A DNA stretch of 57,901 nt, from the NCBI GenBank assembly GCA_041594335.1, contig JBFHML010000010.1, positions 1 to 57,901 on the forward strand, written 5' to 3'. The stretch is from JAGPUQ01 sp041594335. GTDB taxonomy: Bacteria > Pseudomonadota > Gammaproteobacteria > Pseudomonadales > Porticoccaceae. The position numbers and the translations under genes were made by a program. The notes below the pieces were generated by a model, which saw nothing but the letters and a program-made list of their open reading frames with translations, was not told where the DNA came from and searched no databases. Of this stretch, positions 16,858 through 25,653 are shown piece after piece. Numbering within the stretch: position 1 is the first letter of the stretch; the number at the start of each line of letters is the position of its first letter.

Positions 16858-16960
16858 TGGCGGCTCGTACGGGCGTCGGAGGGGCGGCAATTATGCAAAA
16901 AAATCCGGCCGGACAACAGGCGGCGTGGCGGGGCGTTGTTCTGTGGGGTGGATTGAGGGG

Positions 16961-17839
16961 TCAATGCAGCCGATCTCCTCCACCCAGAGCTTCGGCGCGT
17001 AGCTGCTCGGCGGTGAACCTGTACTGCTGATGGCAAAACTGGCATTGGGTTTCGATAACAGGTTGGGATTCGAACAGTTCGGCGACGGTTTCGGCGCCAA
17101 GCGCCACTATGGCGCTGCCGATCCGCGTCTTGGAGCAGCTGCAGCGAAAGCCCAGCGCCACCGGCTCGTACAGGCGCACGCGATGCTGGTGGAAGAGTCG
17201 ATAGAGCAGTGTTTCGTGGTCGAGCGTGAGTAATTCTTCATGGGTGAGGGTGTCGCTCAGAGCTTTGAGCTCCTCCCAGCTGCGGTCTTGTGCGCTCGGT
17301 GACTGTAGTTGGGTGGGCAAGGCCTGCAGGAGCAAGCCCGCAGCAGACCGATCGTCCGCGGCCAGCCAGAGCTGGGTGGGCAACTGCTCGGAACGGGTGA
17401 AGTAGTCGGACAGGCAGTCGGCGACCCGCGGAAATTCCAGGGGGGCAATTCCCTGATGGCGCTGCCGCCCAGGTAGTGCGACGGTAACGCTCAGATGGCC
17501 GTGGCCCACCAATCCTCGGAGGTCCGCGGCCAGTGGCGAGTCTGAGTCCGCCATTCGGACGATGGCTCGGAGGTCGCGACGGTCAGTGCAGTCGGCCATG
17601 ATCAGCGGCACCGGGCCGTCGCCCCGTGCTTGCACTGTCACGGTCCCTGCGGTCTTGAGATTGGCGCTGATCAGGGTCGCTGCAGCGAGGAATTCACCCA
17701 GGTGTGTGCGCAATACCTCAGGATAGGGGTTGCGGGTGTAGACTTCGGTCAGCGTCGTTTCCAGAGACACGATCTCGCCGCGGATGTCGTAATCCTCGAA
17801 GAGAAAGCGTTGGCGACTGTCGCGGTTGGGTATGGTCAT
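16961..17839 (-). CDS. hslO: Redox-regulated chaperonin Hsp33
   Basis: 292 residues. It is a holdase chaperone switched on by oxidation in the cytoplasm. The N-terminal domain begins RFLFEDYDIRGEIVSL. The C-terminal zinc redox switch is complete: Cys-x-Cys in FRCSCSKTRIG and Cys-x2-Cys in TQCQFCHQQY. The ATG at 17839 overlaps the hslR stop (ATGA), so the two stress genes are translated together. Confidence 0.96.
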   Translation of the reverse strand: MTIPNRDSRQRFLFEDYDIRGEIVSLETTLTEVYTRNPYPEVLRTHLGEFLAAATLISANLKTAGTVTVQARGDGPVPLIMADCTDRRDLRAIVRMADSDSPLAADLRGLVGHGHLSVTVALPGRQRHQGIAPLEFPRVADCLSDYFTRSEQLPTQLWLAADDRSAAGLLLQALPTQLQSPSAQDRSWEELKALSDTLTHEELLTLDHETLLYRLFHQHRVRLYEPVALGFRCSCSKTRIGSAIVALGAETVAELFESQPVIETQCQFCHQQYRFTAEQLRAEALGGGDRLH

Positions 17840-18249
17840 CCCAGGTCATCTCGGTCGCTGAGGTTGAGATCGCGAAACCGCAGGATGTCGCGGCGCTGTT
17901 TCTTGGTGGGGCGCTGTTCGGGGTGATGGACCGCCGTGCGCGCGGCGCGGCGCTCGGCAGCTTTGGCTTCACGAGAGGCTTGGCTGGCCTCGGTTTCCCG
18001 GTAAAGTAAAGCGGCCTCTGGTGCTCCGCGGCGCTGGTCGGAGAGCGCAGTCACGACGACGGTCTTGTCGTCCCAGCCTTGGCGCACATTGAGTTTAGCC
18101 CCCACTTCGATCTCCTTGCTGGGTTTTGCGCGCTGTCCGTCGACCCGGACCTTGCCGCCTTCGATGGCAGCTTTGGCGAGGGAGCGGGTCTTGAAGAATC
18201 GGGCGGCCCAGAGCCATTTGTCGAGCCGCAAGCGGGCGGATTCGGTCAT
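17836..18249 (-). CDS. hslR: Heat-shock ribosome-associated protein Hsp15
   Basis: 137 residues, an S4-domain RNA-binding protein that rescues stalled 50S subunits carrying nascent chains. The S4 fold reads RLDKWLWAARFFKTRSLAKAAIEGGKVRVDGQRAKPSKEIEVG (residues about 7-49, quoted as landmarks only), and the C-terminus is basic (KAAERRAARTAVH, PTKKQRRDILRF). The open frame continues upstream, but ATG 18249 gives the standard family start and lies two bases after the yrfG stop. It overlaps hslO by four bases. Confidence 0.95.
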   Translation of the reverse strand: MTESARLRLDKWLWAARFFKTRSLAKAAIEGGKVRVDGQRAKPSKEIEVGAKLNVRQGWDDKTVVVTALSDQRRGAPEAALLYRETEASQASREAKAAERRAARTAVHHPEQRPTKKQRRDILRFRDLNLSDRDDLG

Positions 18250-18251
18250 GA

Positions 18252-18908
18252 TCACAACACCGGGAGGATCTCGCTGAAACAAGAGAGTGCGGTAAAGCGA
18301 AGCTCCTCGCGCGGGTCGCTTTTGCTGTCGGGTTGGCGAATACACAGCAGGTGGCGGATCCCATAACGTTCGGCGGCGCTCAGCACGGGCTCGCTGTCAT
18401 CGATAAACAGTGTCCGCTGTGGATCAAAAGCGACTTCTTCTGAGAGTCTTCGCCAGAAGACGGCATCTTCCTTGGGTGCGCCATAGTCGTGAGATGAGAT
18501 CATGCGGTCGAGCCCCGCGCCGATATTGGTTCGATCCAGCTTCAGCGTCAGACTGTCGCGATGCGCGTTGGTGACCAGGATCCGCTGCAGACCCCGGGCT
18601 CCCAGTTGCTCCAGCAAAGCGCAGGCATGGGGGCGCTCAGCGATCAGGTGAGCCACCTCGCGCTTGAGCTCGGTAATATTGAGCGCCAGTTGCGCGGACC
18701 AATAATCAGTGCAGTACCACTGCAGTTGATGGCGTTGGCGATCAATGCGCTGTTGCAGTGCCGTGGCGCTATCTTCCGGATCCAGCCCATGCAGTTCTGC
18801 GAAGCGGCGGGGTAAATGGTGTTGCCAGAAGTGGTTGTCGAAATGCAAGTCGAGCAGGGTGCCGTCCATGTCGAGAAGAACGGTGTCGATGGCACTCCAG
18901 TCGATCAT
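18252..18908 (-). CDS. yrfG: HAD-family GMP/IMP nucleotidase YrfG
   Basis: 218 residues. The HAD catalytic motif I is LLDMDGTLLDLHFDNHFWQ (nucleophile first Asp), motif II is ILVTNAHRDSL, and motif III/IV lies in GAPKEDAVFW and TLFIDDSEPVLSAA. The E. coli homologue dephosphorylates purine mononucleotides. ATG 18908 is the natural start; the frame is open far upstream but crosses nudE. It heads the yrfG-hslR-hslO-pckA run and is divergent from nudE, with only 39 bases between start codons, so the two promoters must overlap or lie within the neighbouring coding sequence. Confidence 0.9.
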   Translation of the reverse strand: MIDWSAIDTVLLDMDGTLLDLHFDNHFWQHHLPRRFAELHGLDPEDSATALQQRIDRQRHQLQWYCTDYWSAQLALNITELKREVAHLIAERPHACALLEQLGARGLQRILVTNAHRDSLTLKLDRTNIGAGLDRMISSHDYGAPKEDAVFWRRLSEEVAFDPQRTLFIDDSEPVLSAAERYGIRHLLCIRQPDSKSDPREELRFTALSCFSEILPVL

Positions 18909-18947
18909 CCAACATAATGCTCCGCGCTGCGATTGCTGCGAGGAAGT

Positions 18948-19505
18948 ATGCCTACCCCACCCCAGATTTTGAAGCGCAGAATCGTTGCGCGCTCGCGATT
19001 GTTCCGTGTCGAGCAATTGGATCTCCGTTTTGCCAACGGGGTTGAGCGCATCTACGAAAGGTTGGGCGGCACGGGTTACGGGGCGGTGGTGATCGTGCCG
19101 GTCACGTCCGCTGGCGAGGTATTGCTGGTGCGCGAATACGCTGCCGGTACCCACCGCTACCACTGGGGGCTACCCAAGGGCGCGGTGGATCCCGGCGAGG
19201 ATGTGCGGGTTGCCGCCGATCGTGAACTCAAGGAAGAGGCCGGGCATGGCGCACGGCAACTCACAGTGCTGAAGCGCATTTATCTCAATCCCTTCTATAT
19301 GGAGCGCGAGCTCGATGTTGTCCTGGCGGAAGATCTCTACCCGGAATCGTTGCAGGGCGATGAGCCTGAGCCACTCGCTACTCGGCGCTGGCCGATGCCA
19401 GAGCTCGATGCGTTGCTCGCGGGCGATGAGGTAAATGATGCGTTGTCGATAACGGGGCTTTGCCTGGCCCGCCAACACTTGGCGGCGCGCGAGGGATCGG
19501 CATGA
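18948..19505 (+). CDS. nudE: ADP compounds hydrolase NudE (Nudix)
   Basis: 185 residues. It hydrolyses ADP-ribose, NADH and diadenosine polyphosphates. The N-terminus ILKRRIVARSRLFRVEQLDLRF is typical of NudE. The Nudix box (GAVDPGEDVRVAADRELKEEAG) has the REx2EE core for metal binding. I chose ATG 18948, preceded by GAGGAAG at the right spacing; an in-frame ATG at 18933 has no such site. The stop overlaps the cysQ ATG. nudE beside yrfG and mrcA is conserved in enterobacteria and pseudomonads. Confidence 0.92.
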   Translation: MPTPPQILKRRIVARSRLFRVEQLDLRFANGVERIYERLGGTGYGAVVIVPVTSAGEVLLVREYAAGTHRYHWGLPKGAVDPGEDVRVAADRELKEEAGHGARQLTVLKRIYLNPFYMERELDVVLAEDLYPESLQGDEPEPLATRRWPMPELDALLAGDEVNDALSITGLCLARQHLAAREGSA

Positions 19506-20344
19506 GTCCGGCGAACCTGGAGCAGGGTATGGACGATGTCGAGGCGGTGATTGACTTGGCGCGAGAAGCTGGCGCGGCGATCTTGCAAGTGTATCGGCGT
19601 GCAGATCTCGGTGAGTCCCGTAAGGCGGACGCCAGTCCGCTCACCGAGGCCGATCTGGCGGCACATCGAGTCTTGGTGGCTGGTTTGCAGCGGTTGACCC
19701 CCGGTTTGCCGGTGCTGTCTGAGGAATCCGCGCAGCCCGACTGGGCGGAGCGCTCGACCTGGAAGCGATACTGGTTGGTGGATCCCCTGGACGGCACCAA
19801 GGAATTTATCAAGCGTAATGGGGAGTTTACCGTCAATATCGCGCTCATCGATGGCGGCGTCCCCGTGCTTGGGGTGGTGGGCGTGCCTGCGCTGGATGTC
19901 ATCTATGTCGGCGCGTCCAATCTTGGCGCTTGGCGTATGGATGCGGATGGGCGCCGCGAGATCCGTACGCGGAGTATGGCGGGGCGAGGATCGGCGTCAG
20001 CACCGGTCGTCGCGGTGGCGAGTCGCAGTCACGGCGCGAATGCGGTGGCTCAGTGGTTGGAGGCTGTCGGTAGCCGGGTGGGCCGGGTGGAGACCCGGAA
20101 TATGGGCAGTTCGCTGAAACTTTGCCTGGTCGCAGAGGGATGCGCAGATATATACCCACGCCTCGCGCCGACGGCGGAATGGGATACTGCGGCGGCGCAA
20201 GCGGTGGTGGAAGCCGCCGGTGGCACGGTGTTGACTGCGAGCCTCGAAGTCATGCGCTACAACACTAAGACGGATTTGCTGAACCCGCACTTCTATGTGC
20301 TCGGCGATCCTGGGTATCCCTGGCGGAAGGTGTTGGCGGGCTGA
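19502..20344 (+). CDS. cysQ: 3'(2'),5'-bisphosphate nucleotidase CysQ
   Basis: 280 residues, inositol-monophosphatase fold. It removes the 3' phosphate from PAP, the by-product of sulfate assimilation. The metal-binding signatures are LTEADLAAH, VLSEESA, the diagnostic DPLDGTKEFI, and the C-terminal EWDTAAAQAVVEAAGG. The ATG at 19502 overlaps the nudE stop; a second in-frame ATG at 19529 is possible. It converges on mrcA with a 12-base gap and no obvious terminator between them. Confidence 0.93.
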   Translation: MSPANLEQGMDDVEAVIDLAREAGAAILQVYRRADLGESRKADASPLTEADLAAHRVLVAGLQRLTPGLPVLSEESAQPDWAERSTWKRYWLVDPLDGTKEFIKRNGEFTVNIALIDGGVPVLGVVGVPALDVIYVGASNLGAWRMDADGRREIRTRSMAGRGSASAPVVAVASRSHGANAVAQWLEAVGSRVGRVETRNMGSSLKLCLVAEGCADIYPRLAPTAEWDTAAAQAVVEAAGGTVLTASLEVMRYNTKTDLLNPHFYVLGDPGYPWRKVLAG

Positions 20345-20356
20345 ATTTACCCTCGA

Positions 20357-22729
20357 TTAGAACAGGTCTTCCGGCAGTGCGCTGCCACCACCTGGTCCGT
20401 CGCCCGCGGCGGGGGCAAAAGTCTGAGGAGTGGTTTCGAGGAGGAAGAGCTCTTCTACGAAGTGCTGTTGGCCGGGTGGTGCGCGAAGACCGGTGTCTGG
20501 GTCGATGCGCACGGTGACGAGCCCCGGTGGGCGTGGGGGAAAGCGCTCCGGGACGTCGGCCAATGCGATGGACATGAAGTCGATCCAGATCGGCAGTGCT
20601 GCTGTACCGCCATACTCGCGTGTACCCAGTACGCGATTGTCATCGAAACCCAGCCATACCGAGGTCGCCAGGCTGGGATGGTAGCCGGAAAACCAGGCAT
20701 CCCGGGGGCCGTTGGTCGTGCCTGTTTTCCCGGCGATGTCGGCGCGGCCGAGCTGCAGCGCTCGGGTTCCGGTGCCGCGTCGGATCACGTCTTTGAGCAT
20801 GGAATCGACGATATAGGCGATTCGCGGATCCAGGGCCTGGGGCGCGCCCGCCGCGGCCGCGCCCGCGGATTCGGCGTTGGCATCGCAAGTCCGACATGCC
20901 TGGGAGGGCGCCGCCTGGAATAAGGGCTCTCCCTCGGTGTTTTCTATTCGTTGGATCAAATAGGGTTCGATCCGGTAGCCGCCATTAGCGAAGATGGCGA
21001 ATCCTGCCGCCATTTCCAGTGGGCTGAAGGCGGATGTTCCCAGGGCGAGGGAAAGGTTGGGCGAGAGCGCTTCGGCATCGAATCCGTACCTTGTGAGGCT
21101 GCGCATGGCGTTGCGTATGCCGATGGCTTGCAATACCCGAATAGATACCAGATTGCGTGATCGGTACAGCGCCTCCCGCAGCCGCGTAGGGCCGTAAAAT
21201 TCGCCGCTATCATTTTCTGGTCGCCAGGCTTCTTCTTGATTGGGGTCGTCGAACACGATCGGGGCGTCGTTGATGACCGAGGCGGCGGTCATGCCGTGCT
21301 CTAGCGCGCTGGCGTAGATGAAGGGTTTAAAACTGGATCCGGGCTGACGGCGTGCCTGCACAGCGCGATTGAAGTGACTGCTGTCGAAATTAAAGCCGCC
21401 GCTCAGCGCCCGTATAGCTCCGTCCTGTGGATCCAGGGCGACCAGCGCTGCCTGGGCTTCGGGGAGTTGCGCCAGTTCCCAGCCCTGCTCGGGGTGGGGG
21501 CGCAGACGAATGAGGTCGCCACGGGTAAAGACTTGGGTGAAATCCCGTACCGGATGGCTGAAGCGGCCGTTCTTGAGCGCCAGGCGTACCTCGGCCAGCG
21601 CGTCGCGGACGGTCAACTCCACGTGGCTTCCATCGGTGCGTTGGGCGACGATGGTTTGGGCTGCGACGGCGCTGATGATGGCGGGTTCTAAGCCGTGAAC
21701 GCTCGCGCGCTCCAGTTCTGCCGGCCATTGTTGGGCGTCGGGGAAGTGCGCTTCGGGCCCGCGATACCCTTGGCGGAGATCGTAAGAGATCAAGCCGTTG
21801 GCCACCGCCTGGTCGGCCGCGCGCTGCAGTCCGCTGTCGATCGTCAATACCACGCGAAGGCCGTCCGCGTAGGCATCGCCATCGTACCAGGCGCGCACCT
21901 CCCGTCGTGCCATTTCCGCAACGTAGGCGGCAGGTGTCTCGACGCGTGTCTGATGGAGCTTGGCGGACACCGGCGTGGCGATTGCGGCGCGGTAGGCGTC
22001 CAGATCGATATGGCCGAGGCGGTACATCCTGCCCAGAATCCAGTCGCGCCTGGCACGCGCACGCTCCGGGTTGCTGGCGGGGTTGTAGGCAGAGGGCGCT
22101 TTAGGAAGGCCGGCGATCATTGCCAATTCCGCAAGTTCCAGTGCGGCCAAGGGTCTGCCATAGTAGGTTTCGGCTGCCGCTGCGATGCCATAGGAGCGGT
22201 TGCCGAGGAAAATTTTGTTGCAATACAGGGTGAGGATGGCGTTCTTGTCGATCTCGTCTTCAATCCGCAGTGCGAGCAGGATCTCGTTGAATTTCCGGAC
22301 GAATGTTTGCTCTCTCGTCAGGAAGAAATTACGGGCCAACTGCATGGTGATGGTGCTGCCGCCGGATTGGATGGATCCCGTTCGCACCAGATCGTAGGCG
22401 GCGCGAAACAGCCCGTTGAAATCGACGCCGATGTGATCGTAGAAGCGGTCGTCTTCGGCTGCGAGCAGTGCCTGGATGAACTGCGGTGGTATTTGTTCAA
22501 AGGTAACTGGGTTGCGGCGTTGCTCGCCAAACTCGCCAACGAGCTTCAGGTCTTGTGAGTAAAGTCTCATGGGTGTTTGAAATTTCACCGTCTTTAAGAC
22601 TTCCACTGAGGGCAGCTTGGGGCTAAGGTACAAGTACAGGGCGGCGGCTATGGCCAAAATGCCGCCGGCTGCTAGAAGGGATACATGAGCCAGAGGGCGC
22701 AATAGTTTGATTGACGGGGTTCTAGGCAT
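20357..22729 (-). CDS. mrcA: Penicillin-binding protein 1A (bifunctional class A PBP)
   Basis: 790 residues. It polymerises and cross-links peptidoglycan at the inner membrane. One N-terminal transmembrane helix (about 14-34) is followed by YLSPKLPSVEVLK. The GT51 glycosyltransferase domain shows the catalytic Glu in AAEDDRFYDHIGVD, GGSTITMQLARNFFL and RKFNEILLALRIE. The transpeptidase shows SxxK in PGSSFKPFIYA, SRN and KTGTT. The frame can be read from TTG 22789, but that codon falls in a likely -35 box, so ATG 22729, which also fits family N-termini, is preferred. It is divergent from pilM as in Pseudomonas. Confidence 0.95.
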   Translation of the reverse strand: MPRTPSIKLLRPLAHVSLLAAGGILAIAAALYLYLSPKLPSVEVLKTVKFQTPMRLYSQDLKLVGEFGEQRRNPVTFEQIPPQFIQALLAAEDDRFYDHIGVDFNGLFRAAYDLVRTGSIQSGGSTITMQLARNFFLTREQTFVRKFNEILLALRIEDEIDKNAILTLYCNKIFLGNRSYGIAAAAETYYGRPLAALELAELAMIAGLPKAPSAYNPASNPERARARRDWILGRMYRLGHIDLDAYRAAIATPVSAKLHQTRVETPAAYVAEMARREVRAWYDGDAYADGLRVVLTIDSGLQRAADQAVANGLISYDLRQGYRGPEAHFPDAQQWPAELERASVHGLEPAIISAVAAQTIVAQRTDGSHVELTVRDALAEVRLALKNGRFSHPVRDFTQVFTRGDLIRLRPHPEQGWELAQLPEAQAALVALDPQDGAIRALSGGFNFDSSHFNRAVQARRQPGSSFKPFIYASALEHGMTAASVINDAPIVFDDPNQEEAWRPENDSGEFYGPTRLREALYRSRNLVSIRVLQAIGIRNAMRSLTRYGFDAEALSPNLSLALGTSAFSPLEMAAGFAIFANGGYRIEPYLIQRIENTEGEPLFQAAPSQACRTCDANAESAGAAAAGAPQALDPRIAYIVDSMLKDVIRRGTGTRALQLGRADIAGKTGTTNGPRDAWFSGYHPSLATSVWLGFDDNRVLGTREYGGTAALPIWIDFMSIALADVPERFPPRPPGLVTVRIDPDTGLRAPPGQQHFVEELFLLETTPQTFAPAAGDGPGGGSALPEDLF

Positions 22730-22759
22730 CTGAGGGGATTGGACTCCGATTCGCCCATC

Positions 22760-22789
22760 AGCATAGTTTGGGCGCGTTGTTAGGCTCAA
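22760..22789 (-). promoter_or_regulatory. Candidate promoter of mrcA
   Basis: On the minus strand TTGAGC (22789-22784) and TATGCT (22765-22760) are separated by 18 bases, in the mrcA/pilM divergent region. If real, it places the transcription start downstream of TTG 22789 and supports ATG 22729 as the mrcA start. Confidence 0.4.
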
Positions 22790-22804
22790 GCTTTCTGGTA
22801 TATA
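22777..22804 (+). promoter_or_regulatory. Candidate promoter of pilMNOPQ
   Basis: TTGTTA (22777-22782) and TATATA (22799-22804) with a 16-base spacer, 32 bases upstream of the pilM ATG. It overlaps the -35 side of the candidate mrcA promoter on the other strand, so the two could compete. Confidence 0.45.
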
Positions 22805-22836
22805 TTTCGGCTAACTACGGGAAGTAATTAAAAAAG

Positions 22837-23904
22837 ATGGGACTCCTGCAGCTGTTCGACAAGAAGGCTACCGCGCTTCTCGGGATCGATATCAGTTCGT
22901 CCTCGGTCAAACTTCTCGAGCTCAGCCGCAGCGGCGGCCGCTTCAAAGTCGAGTCCTATGGTGTCGTTCCCCTGCCGCCGAACACAGTGGTGGAAAAAAA
23001 CGTCCAGGATGTTCCGGCATTGGCTGATGCCTTGAAAAAGGTAGTGGCCAAAACCAGATCCCGTGTCCGCGACGTCGCGGTAGCCGTGGCAGGCTCTGCC
23101 GTCATTACCAAAGTGATCGACATGCCCGTAGATCTCAGTGAGCTCGGGCTCGAAAACCAGATTATGACCGAGGCCGATCAGTACGTGCCTTACCCGCTCG
23201 ATGAGGTCGCGTTGGATTATGAGGTATTGGGGCCATCGGAATCCAATCCGGATCAGATCGAGATCCTGTTGGCTGCTTGCCGCCATGAAAACGTCGACAC
23301 GCGGGTGTCGGCCCTAGAGCTGGCCGCCCTGCGCCCTAAGGTGGTTGACGTGGAGGTCTTCGCGATCGAACGCGCGTTCCGCCTGATCGGGGAGCAGTTC
23401 GAGGAGATCGGTGATCAGGTCGTCGCCATTGCCGATATCGGTGCCACGGTGCTCACCCTCAGTATCCTGGTCGATGGCAAGACGCTCTATACACGCGAGC
23501 AGCTGTTCGGCGGCCGCCAGGTGACCGAAGAGATCCAGCGGCGTTATGGCCTTTCGATGGAGGAGGCCGGCCAAGCCAAGAAGCAGGGCGGCCTGCCGGA
23601 GGACTACGAGAGCGAAATTCTCGAGCCCTTTAAGGAGGCGCTGGTCCAGCAAATCCAGCGCTCGCTGCAATTCTTCTTTTCTTCCAGCCAATACAACTAC
23701 GTCGATCAATTGGTACTTGCCGGTGGCGTTGCGGCGATGTCCGGATTGCGGCGCGAGGTGGAGGAGAAGCTGGGATTGCCCACCACGGTGGCCAATCCGT
23801 TCGCAAATATGGCGATCGGCAGCAAGGTCAATGCAGTCGCCTTGGCAGCGGATGCTCCGGCCATGCTCATCGCCACCGGTCTAGCGCTGAGAGGCTTCGA
23901 GTAA
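22837..23904 (+). CDS. pilM: Type IV pilus inner-membrane assembly protein PilM
   Basis: 355 residues, an actin-like (FtsA fold) cytoplasmic protein that binds the PilN N-terminus and links the pilus machine to its motor. The N-terminus LLGIDISSSSVKLLELS contains the phosphate-1 loop. IADIGATVLTLSILVDG is phosphate-2 and LVLAGGVAAMSGL the adenosine loop. It is the first gene of pilMNOPQ, which is followed by aroK and aroB. The stop is one base before the pilN ATG region, so the operon is tightly coupled. Confidence 0.96.
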   Translation: MGLLQLFDKKATALLGIDISSSSVKLLELSRSGGRFKVESYGVVPLPPNTVVEKNVQDVPALADALKKVVAKTRSRVRDVAVAVAGSAVITKVIDMPVDLSELGLENQIMTEADQYVPYPLDEVALDYEVLGPSESNPDQIEILLAACRHENVDTRVSALELAALRPKVVDVEVFAIERAFRLIGEQFEEIGDQVVAIADIGATVLTLSILVDGKTLYTREQLFGGRQVTEEIQRRYGLSMEEAGQAKKQGGLPEDYESEILEPFKEALVQQIQRSLQFFFSSSQYNYVDQLVLAGGVAAMSGLRREVEEKLGLPTTVANPFANMAIGSKVNAVALAADAPAMLIATGLALRGFE

Positions 23905-23905
23905 C

Positions 23906-24469
23906 ATGGCCAACATCAATCTACTGCCCTGGCGCGAGGAGTTGCGCCGGGAAAAGAAGCGAGAGTTTCTCGGTTATTTGATGGTGACCGTGCTTGTGGG
24001 TGTCATCGCGGTAGTGTTTTGGGTGTATGTGGTCAACCAGCGCATCGAAACCCAACAGGCCCGTAATGCGTTGTTGACCAAGGAGATCGCCGCGCTAGAC
24101 GAGAAAGTCAAGGAGATTAACGAGCTCAAGAAGCGCCGGGAACAAGTGCTGGCGCGCATGCGTGTCATCCAGGAACTGCAATCCAACCGCCCGGAGGTGG
24201 TGCGGGTTTTCGATGAACTGGTGCGTGTGCTGCCGGAGGGTGTGTATCTGAACAACCTGTCCCGGCGTGGCAACAATATCGATGTGATTGGTTATGCCGA
24301 GTCCAACAATCGGATCTCCTCGCTGATGCGCGCCATTGAATCCTCGGACAAGTTTCTCGATCCGAATCTCACCAAGGTGGTGGCGGATCGGCGTTTGGGA
24401 GAGCAGGGGAACCGGTTCGATTTGCGGCTCAAGGTCGCCAAGGCGAAAGTTGAAGGGCAGGCAGGTTGA
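23906..24469 (+). CDS. pilN: Type IV pilus assembly protein PilN
   Basis: 187 residues. The conserved cytoplasmic tail NINLLPWREE, which docks onto PilM, is at the very N-terminus. It is followed by one transmembrane helix (about 22-44), a coiled coil (about 50-90, with KEINELKKRREQVLARM) and a ferredoxin-like periplasmic domain (VYLNNLSRRGNNIDVIGYAESNNRISSLMRAIESS). It pairs with PilO to form the inner-membrane alignment subcomplex. Confidence 0.95.
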   Translation: MANINLLPWREELRREKKREFLGYLMVTVLVGVIAVVFWVYVVNQRIETQQARNALLTKEIAALDEKVKEINELKKRREQVLARMRVIQELQSNRPEVVRVFDELVRVLPEGVYLNNLSRRGNNIDVIGYAESNNRISSLMRAIESSDKFLDPNLTKVVADRRLGEQGNRFDLRLKVAKAKVEGQAG

Positions 24470-24507
24470 TCTATCTCGTATCGGCGCCACACTGAGGGGG
24501 CGAGGCC

Positions 24508-25113
24508 ATGGCATTGAGGGGCATCATCGACGAGGTCAGGGCCTTCGACCGCGCCGATTACGAGTTCGACAATATAGGGGTCTGGCCGCGGCTGGTCCGG
24601 GGGCTGGTGTTGGCGGCCGTGTTCGGGCTGTTGCTGGGGTTGGGCTACTACCTCAAAGTGAAGGACCTGTACGCGGATTTTGATCGCGCGGTGGCCCGGG
24701 AGCAGAGGCTGAAGAAGGAGTACGAGGAGCGCGCCTTCGAAGTGGCCAATCTCGAAGTGTATAGGCTCCAGATGGAGCAGATCGAGGAATCGTTTCAGGG
24801 GTTGCTCGCCCAGTTGCCCGCTGACACCGAGGTCCCCGGGTTGCTGGAGGACATTACCGAGCTGGGCCTTGGCAGCAGCTTGAAGATCAACAGCATCACG
24901 CTGCAACCGGAGGCGGCGGCAGAGTTCTATGTGGAATTGCCGATCAACATCGTGGTCACCGGCGGTTATCACGATTTTGGCGCCTTCGTCAGTGGTATCG
25001 CGGGTTTGCCGCGCATCGTCACCCTCCACGATTACAGCATCAAGCCGGTCGACAGAAACATGTTGCAACTGTCGATCAACGCCAAGACCTATCGCTATAA
25101 GGGAGACATCTAG
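24508..25113 (+). CDS. pilO: Type IV pilus assembly protein PilO
   Basis: 201 residues. A short cytoplasmic N-terminus is followed by a transmembrane helix (about 28-50, LVRGLVLAAVFGLLLGLGYYL), a coiled coil (REQRLKKEYEERAFEVANLEVYRLQMEQIEESF) and a periplasmic domain with PADTEVPGLLEDITELGL and VTGGYHDFGAFVSGIAGLPRIVTLHDY, typical of PilO. It forms heterodimers with PilN and contacts PilP. The ATG lies 38 bases after pilN, with GAGG upstream. Confidence 0.95.
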   Translation: MALRGIIDEVRAFDRADYEFDNIGVWPRLVRGLVLAAVFGLLLGLGYYLKVKDLYADFDRAVAREQRLKKEYEERAFEVANLEVYRLQMEQIEESFQGLLAQLPADTEVPGLLEDITELGLGSSLKINSITLQPEAAAEFYVELPINIVVTGGYHDFGAFVSGIAGLPRIVTLHDYSIKPVDRNMLQLSINAKTYRYKGDI

Positions 25114-25116
25114 GTC

Positions 25117-25653
25117 ATGACGACCACGCGAGCGTACGCCGGGGGGCTACTGCTGCTGTCGGCATTATTGGCCGGGTGTAGCGGTGATCGTGAATTTCGC
25201 GATCTCCAGGATTTTATGGCCAAGGCCAAGGCGACGCCTGGCGGTAAGATCGAGCCGATCCCCAGTTTCCCGCCCTATGAAGGGTTTAAGTATGGTGCGA
25301 TGGCGTTGCGTAGCCCGTTCGATGTGCCCGCAACGGTCACTGCCGAGCGTGTGGCTGGCAATCCGGCGCCGGCCCCCGATCCCAATCGCGCTCGGGAGGT
25401 CTTGGAAAATTACAATTTTGCCGCGCTCTCTATGGTGGGTATTTTGGATCGAGATGGCCGGCGCTGGAGCCTGATCGACGATGGTGCGGGCCAGATACAT
25501 CGCGTCACAGTTGGCAATCACCTCGGCAGGAACCACGGCCGGATTGTGCGGGTCACCGAAAATCGCACCGATGTGATCGAAATTATTCCGGATGGGGAAG
25601 GCGGTTGGGTGGAACGGCCGCGTACCCTTTCTCTCAAGGAGAAGCGTCAATGA
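25117..25653 (+). CDS. pilP: Type IV pilus lipoprotein PilP
   Basis: 178 residues. The signal peptide ends in a lipobox LLAGC (Cys21), so it is an inner-membrane lipoprotein. A flexible Pro-rich linker (GKIEPIPSFPPYEGFKY) precedes the beta-sandwich domain that touches the PilQ N0 domain (LSMVGILDRDGRRWSLIDDGAGQIHRV). It bridges PilN/PilO and the secretin. The stop overlaps the pilQ ATG. Confidence 0.94.
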   Translation: MTTTRAYAGGLLLLSALLAGCSGDREFRDLQDFMAKAKATPGGKIEPIPSFPPYEGFKYGAMALRSPFDVPATVTAERVAGNPAPAPDPNRAREVLENYNFAALSMVGILDRDGRRWSLIDDGAGQIHRVTVGNHLGRNHGRIVRVTENRTDVIEIIPDGEGGWVERPRTLSLKEKRQ